Positions 63,120-64,000 of a DNA stretch of 64,000 nucleotides are shown piece by piece. The first letter of the stretch is position 1. The number at the start of each line of letters is the position of its first letter. The notes under the pieces were generated by a model, which saw only the letters and a program-made list of their open reading frames with translations, searched no databases and was not told the DNA's origin. Made by a program: the position numbers and the translations under genes. This DNA comes from Bacteroidales bacterium (lineage in GTDB: Bacteria; Bacteroidota; Bacteroidia; Bacteroidales; WCHB1-69). The stretch is from positions 123,556-187,555 of the forward strand of contig JAGCGA010000004.1 of NCBI GenBank assembly GCA_017649855.1. Direction: 5' to 3'.

Positions 63120-63749
63120 ATGTCAGGATTAATAGGAAAGAAAATTGGGATGACTAGCATCTATGATGCCTCCGGCAAGATGGTGCCGTGCACAGTACTA
63201 GAGGCTGGTCCTTGCGTAGTCACGCAAGTCAAGACCATCGAAAAGGATGGTTACAGTGCAATCCAATTGGGTTACGACGAAAAGAAAGAGAAAAACACGA
63301 CGAAGCCCCTGAAGGGTCATTTCGCCAAAGCCGGCACCACGCCGAAGAAGATCGTCCGTGAGTTCACCCGTTTTGAGGAGGGCCACAAGAAGAGCTTCGG
63401 AGAGGTGTTGGATGTTACCATCTTCTCTGAGGGAGAGTTTGTCGACGTGAGCGGCATCTCCAAAGGTAAGGGTTTCCAGGGTGTTGTGAAGCGTCACGGA
63501 TTCCGTGGTGTAGGCGACAGCACGCACGGTCAGCACAACCGTTTGAGAGCTCCCGGTTCCATGGGTGCATCCTCCTACCCTTCCCGCGTATTCAAGGGAA
63601 TGCGTATGGCAGGCCAAATGGGCAATGCCAAGGTGAAAGTCATCAACCTTCAGATCATGAAGATTGTGAAAGAAAAGAATTTAGTTTTAGTAAAAGGTTC
63701 CGTACCTGGTGCTAATGGATCTTATATAATTATTGAGAGATGGAGTTAA
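63120..63749 (+). CDS. rplC: 50S ribosomal protein L3
   Basis: A 209-residue early-assembly 23S rRNA-binding protein. Typical segments are [73 protein letters not shown] and [18 protein letters not shown]. Normally it follows rpsJ; here it opens a separate unit. The stop overlaps rplD by 10 bases. Confidence 0.97.
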   Translation: MSGLIGKKIGMTSIYDASGKMVPCTVLEAGPCVVTQVKTIEKDGYSAIQLGYDEKKEKNTTKPLKGHFAKAGTTPKKIVREFTRFEEGHKKSFGEVLDVTIFSEGEFVDVSGISKGKGFQGVVKRHGFRGVGDSTHGQHNRLRAPGSMGASSYPSRVFKGMRMAGQMGNAKVKVINLQIMKIVKEKNLVLVKGSVPGANGSYIIIERWS

Positions 63750-64000
63750 CAGTATATAACATAGACGGCAGCGCAACTGCCAAGACGGTCACCCTGAACG
63801 ACAGAATCTTCAACGTGAAACCGAACGACCACGCCATCTGGCTGGACGTGAAACAATATTTGGCCAACCAACGCCAGGGCACCCACAACACGCTGGAACG
63901 CTCCACCGTGTCGGGCAGCACCCGCAAGCTCAAACGCCAGAAAGGCACCGGCGGCGCCCGTGCCGGTAGCATCAAGAGCCCGACCATCCGCGGCGGCGCC
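63740..64000 (+). CDS. rplD: 50S ribosomal protein L4 (partial, runs off the right edge)
   Basis: The first 87 codons of L4 are present: [40 protein letters not shown], and the conserved loop [20 protein letters not shown]. It overlaps the end of rplC, a tight coupling typical of the S10 operon. The rest lies outside the window. Confidence 0.96.
   Translation, partial: MELTVYNIDGSATAKTVTLNDRIFNVKPNDHAIWLDVKQYLANQRQGTHNTLERSTVSGSTRKLKRQKGTGGARAGSIKSPTIRGGA

Noticed and set aside
1..64000. CRISPR array, prophage, transposase or integrase
   Set aside because: No regularly spaced repeats and no matching proteins were seen.

Overview
The window reads as a chromosomal segment of an uncultured or uncommon member of the Bacteroidota, most likely order Bacteroidales. 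Supporting signs are a complete type IX secretion core locus in the usual porP-K-L-M-N order, Bacteroidota-type -7 boxes (TAnnTTTG) in front of most operons, no obvious Shine-Dalgarno sequences, a Bacteroides/Porphyromonas-type tryptophanase, the DUF4295 partner of ribosomal protein L33, and the GT5-like/DUF4270/glmS cluster. Coding density is high. No transposase, integrase, prophage or CRISPR array is visible.

Layout. 1-245: start of a secreted protein running off the left edge. 635-1318: RprY-like response regulator. 1311-6915 (minus): recQ, an OmpH/Skp-like protein, a MORN-type protein, tryptophanase and a CxxC-rich DUF3109 protein, closely spaced. 7037-8002: hldD. 8090-14060 (minus): T9SS genes porP, porK, porL, porM and porN. 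14355-17795 (minus): a 1146-residue outer-membrane protein with SprA-like motifs. 17898-20300 (plus): C-terminal transketolase subunit, ECF sigma factor, small membrane protein and CpxP/Spy-like periplasmic protein, closed by a strong terminator. 20529-23959: str operon rpsL-rpsG-fusA-rpsJ, also closed by a terminator. The rest of the S10 operon (rplC, rplD) only begins at 63120 on its own promoter, so the usual rpsJ-rplC junction is split by about 39 kb.

24073-28581: obg, rpmG, DUF4295, a beta-propeller lipoprotein and uvrC, followed by tRNA-Leu(GAG) on the minus strand. 28814-34036: a GT5-like protein lacking the second glycosyltransferase lobe, a DUF4270 lipoprotein, glmS and hflX. 34096-36583 (minus): a DUF1573 protein and the cell-wall recycling ligase mpl. 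36815-41617: a large TPR-rich secreted protein and a DUF4143 AAA ATPase, separated by a heptamer repeat. 41645-44975 (minus): rnr and apbE, with a nested inverted repeat between them. 45142-51901: a YD-repeat-like membrane-anchored protein, tsaD (minus) and a very large TamB/AsmA protein. 51949-56439: a YbjQ-like protein, then pepO, arcC and an ornithine carbamoyltransferase (minus). 56601-62769 (minus): a TetR regulator with a tripartite RND efflux pump (adaptor, permease, TolC); a perfect inverted repeat lies on the regulator promoter.

Together the genes suggest an amino-acid-fermenting bacterium (tryptophan to indole; carbamoyl phosphate to ATP) with T9SS export, LPS heptose synthesis, peptidoglycan recycling and active outer-membrane biogenesis. 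All functions are read from sequence features and recalled family knowledge; no database search was run.
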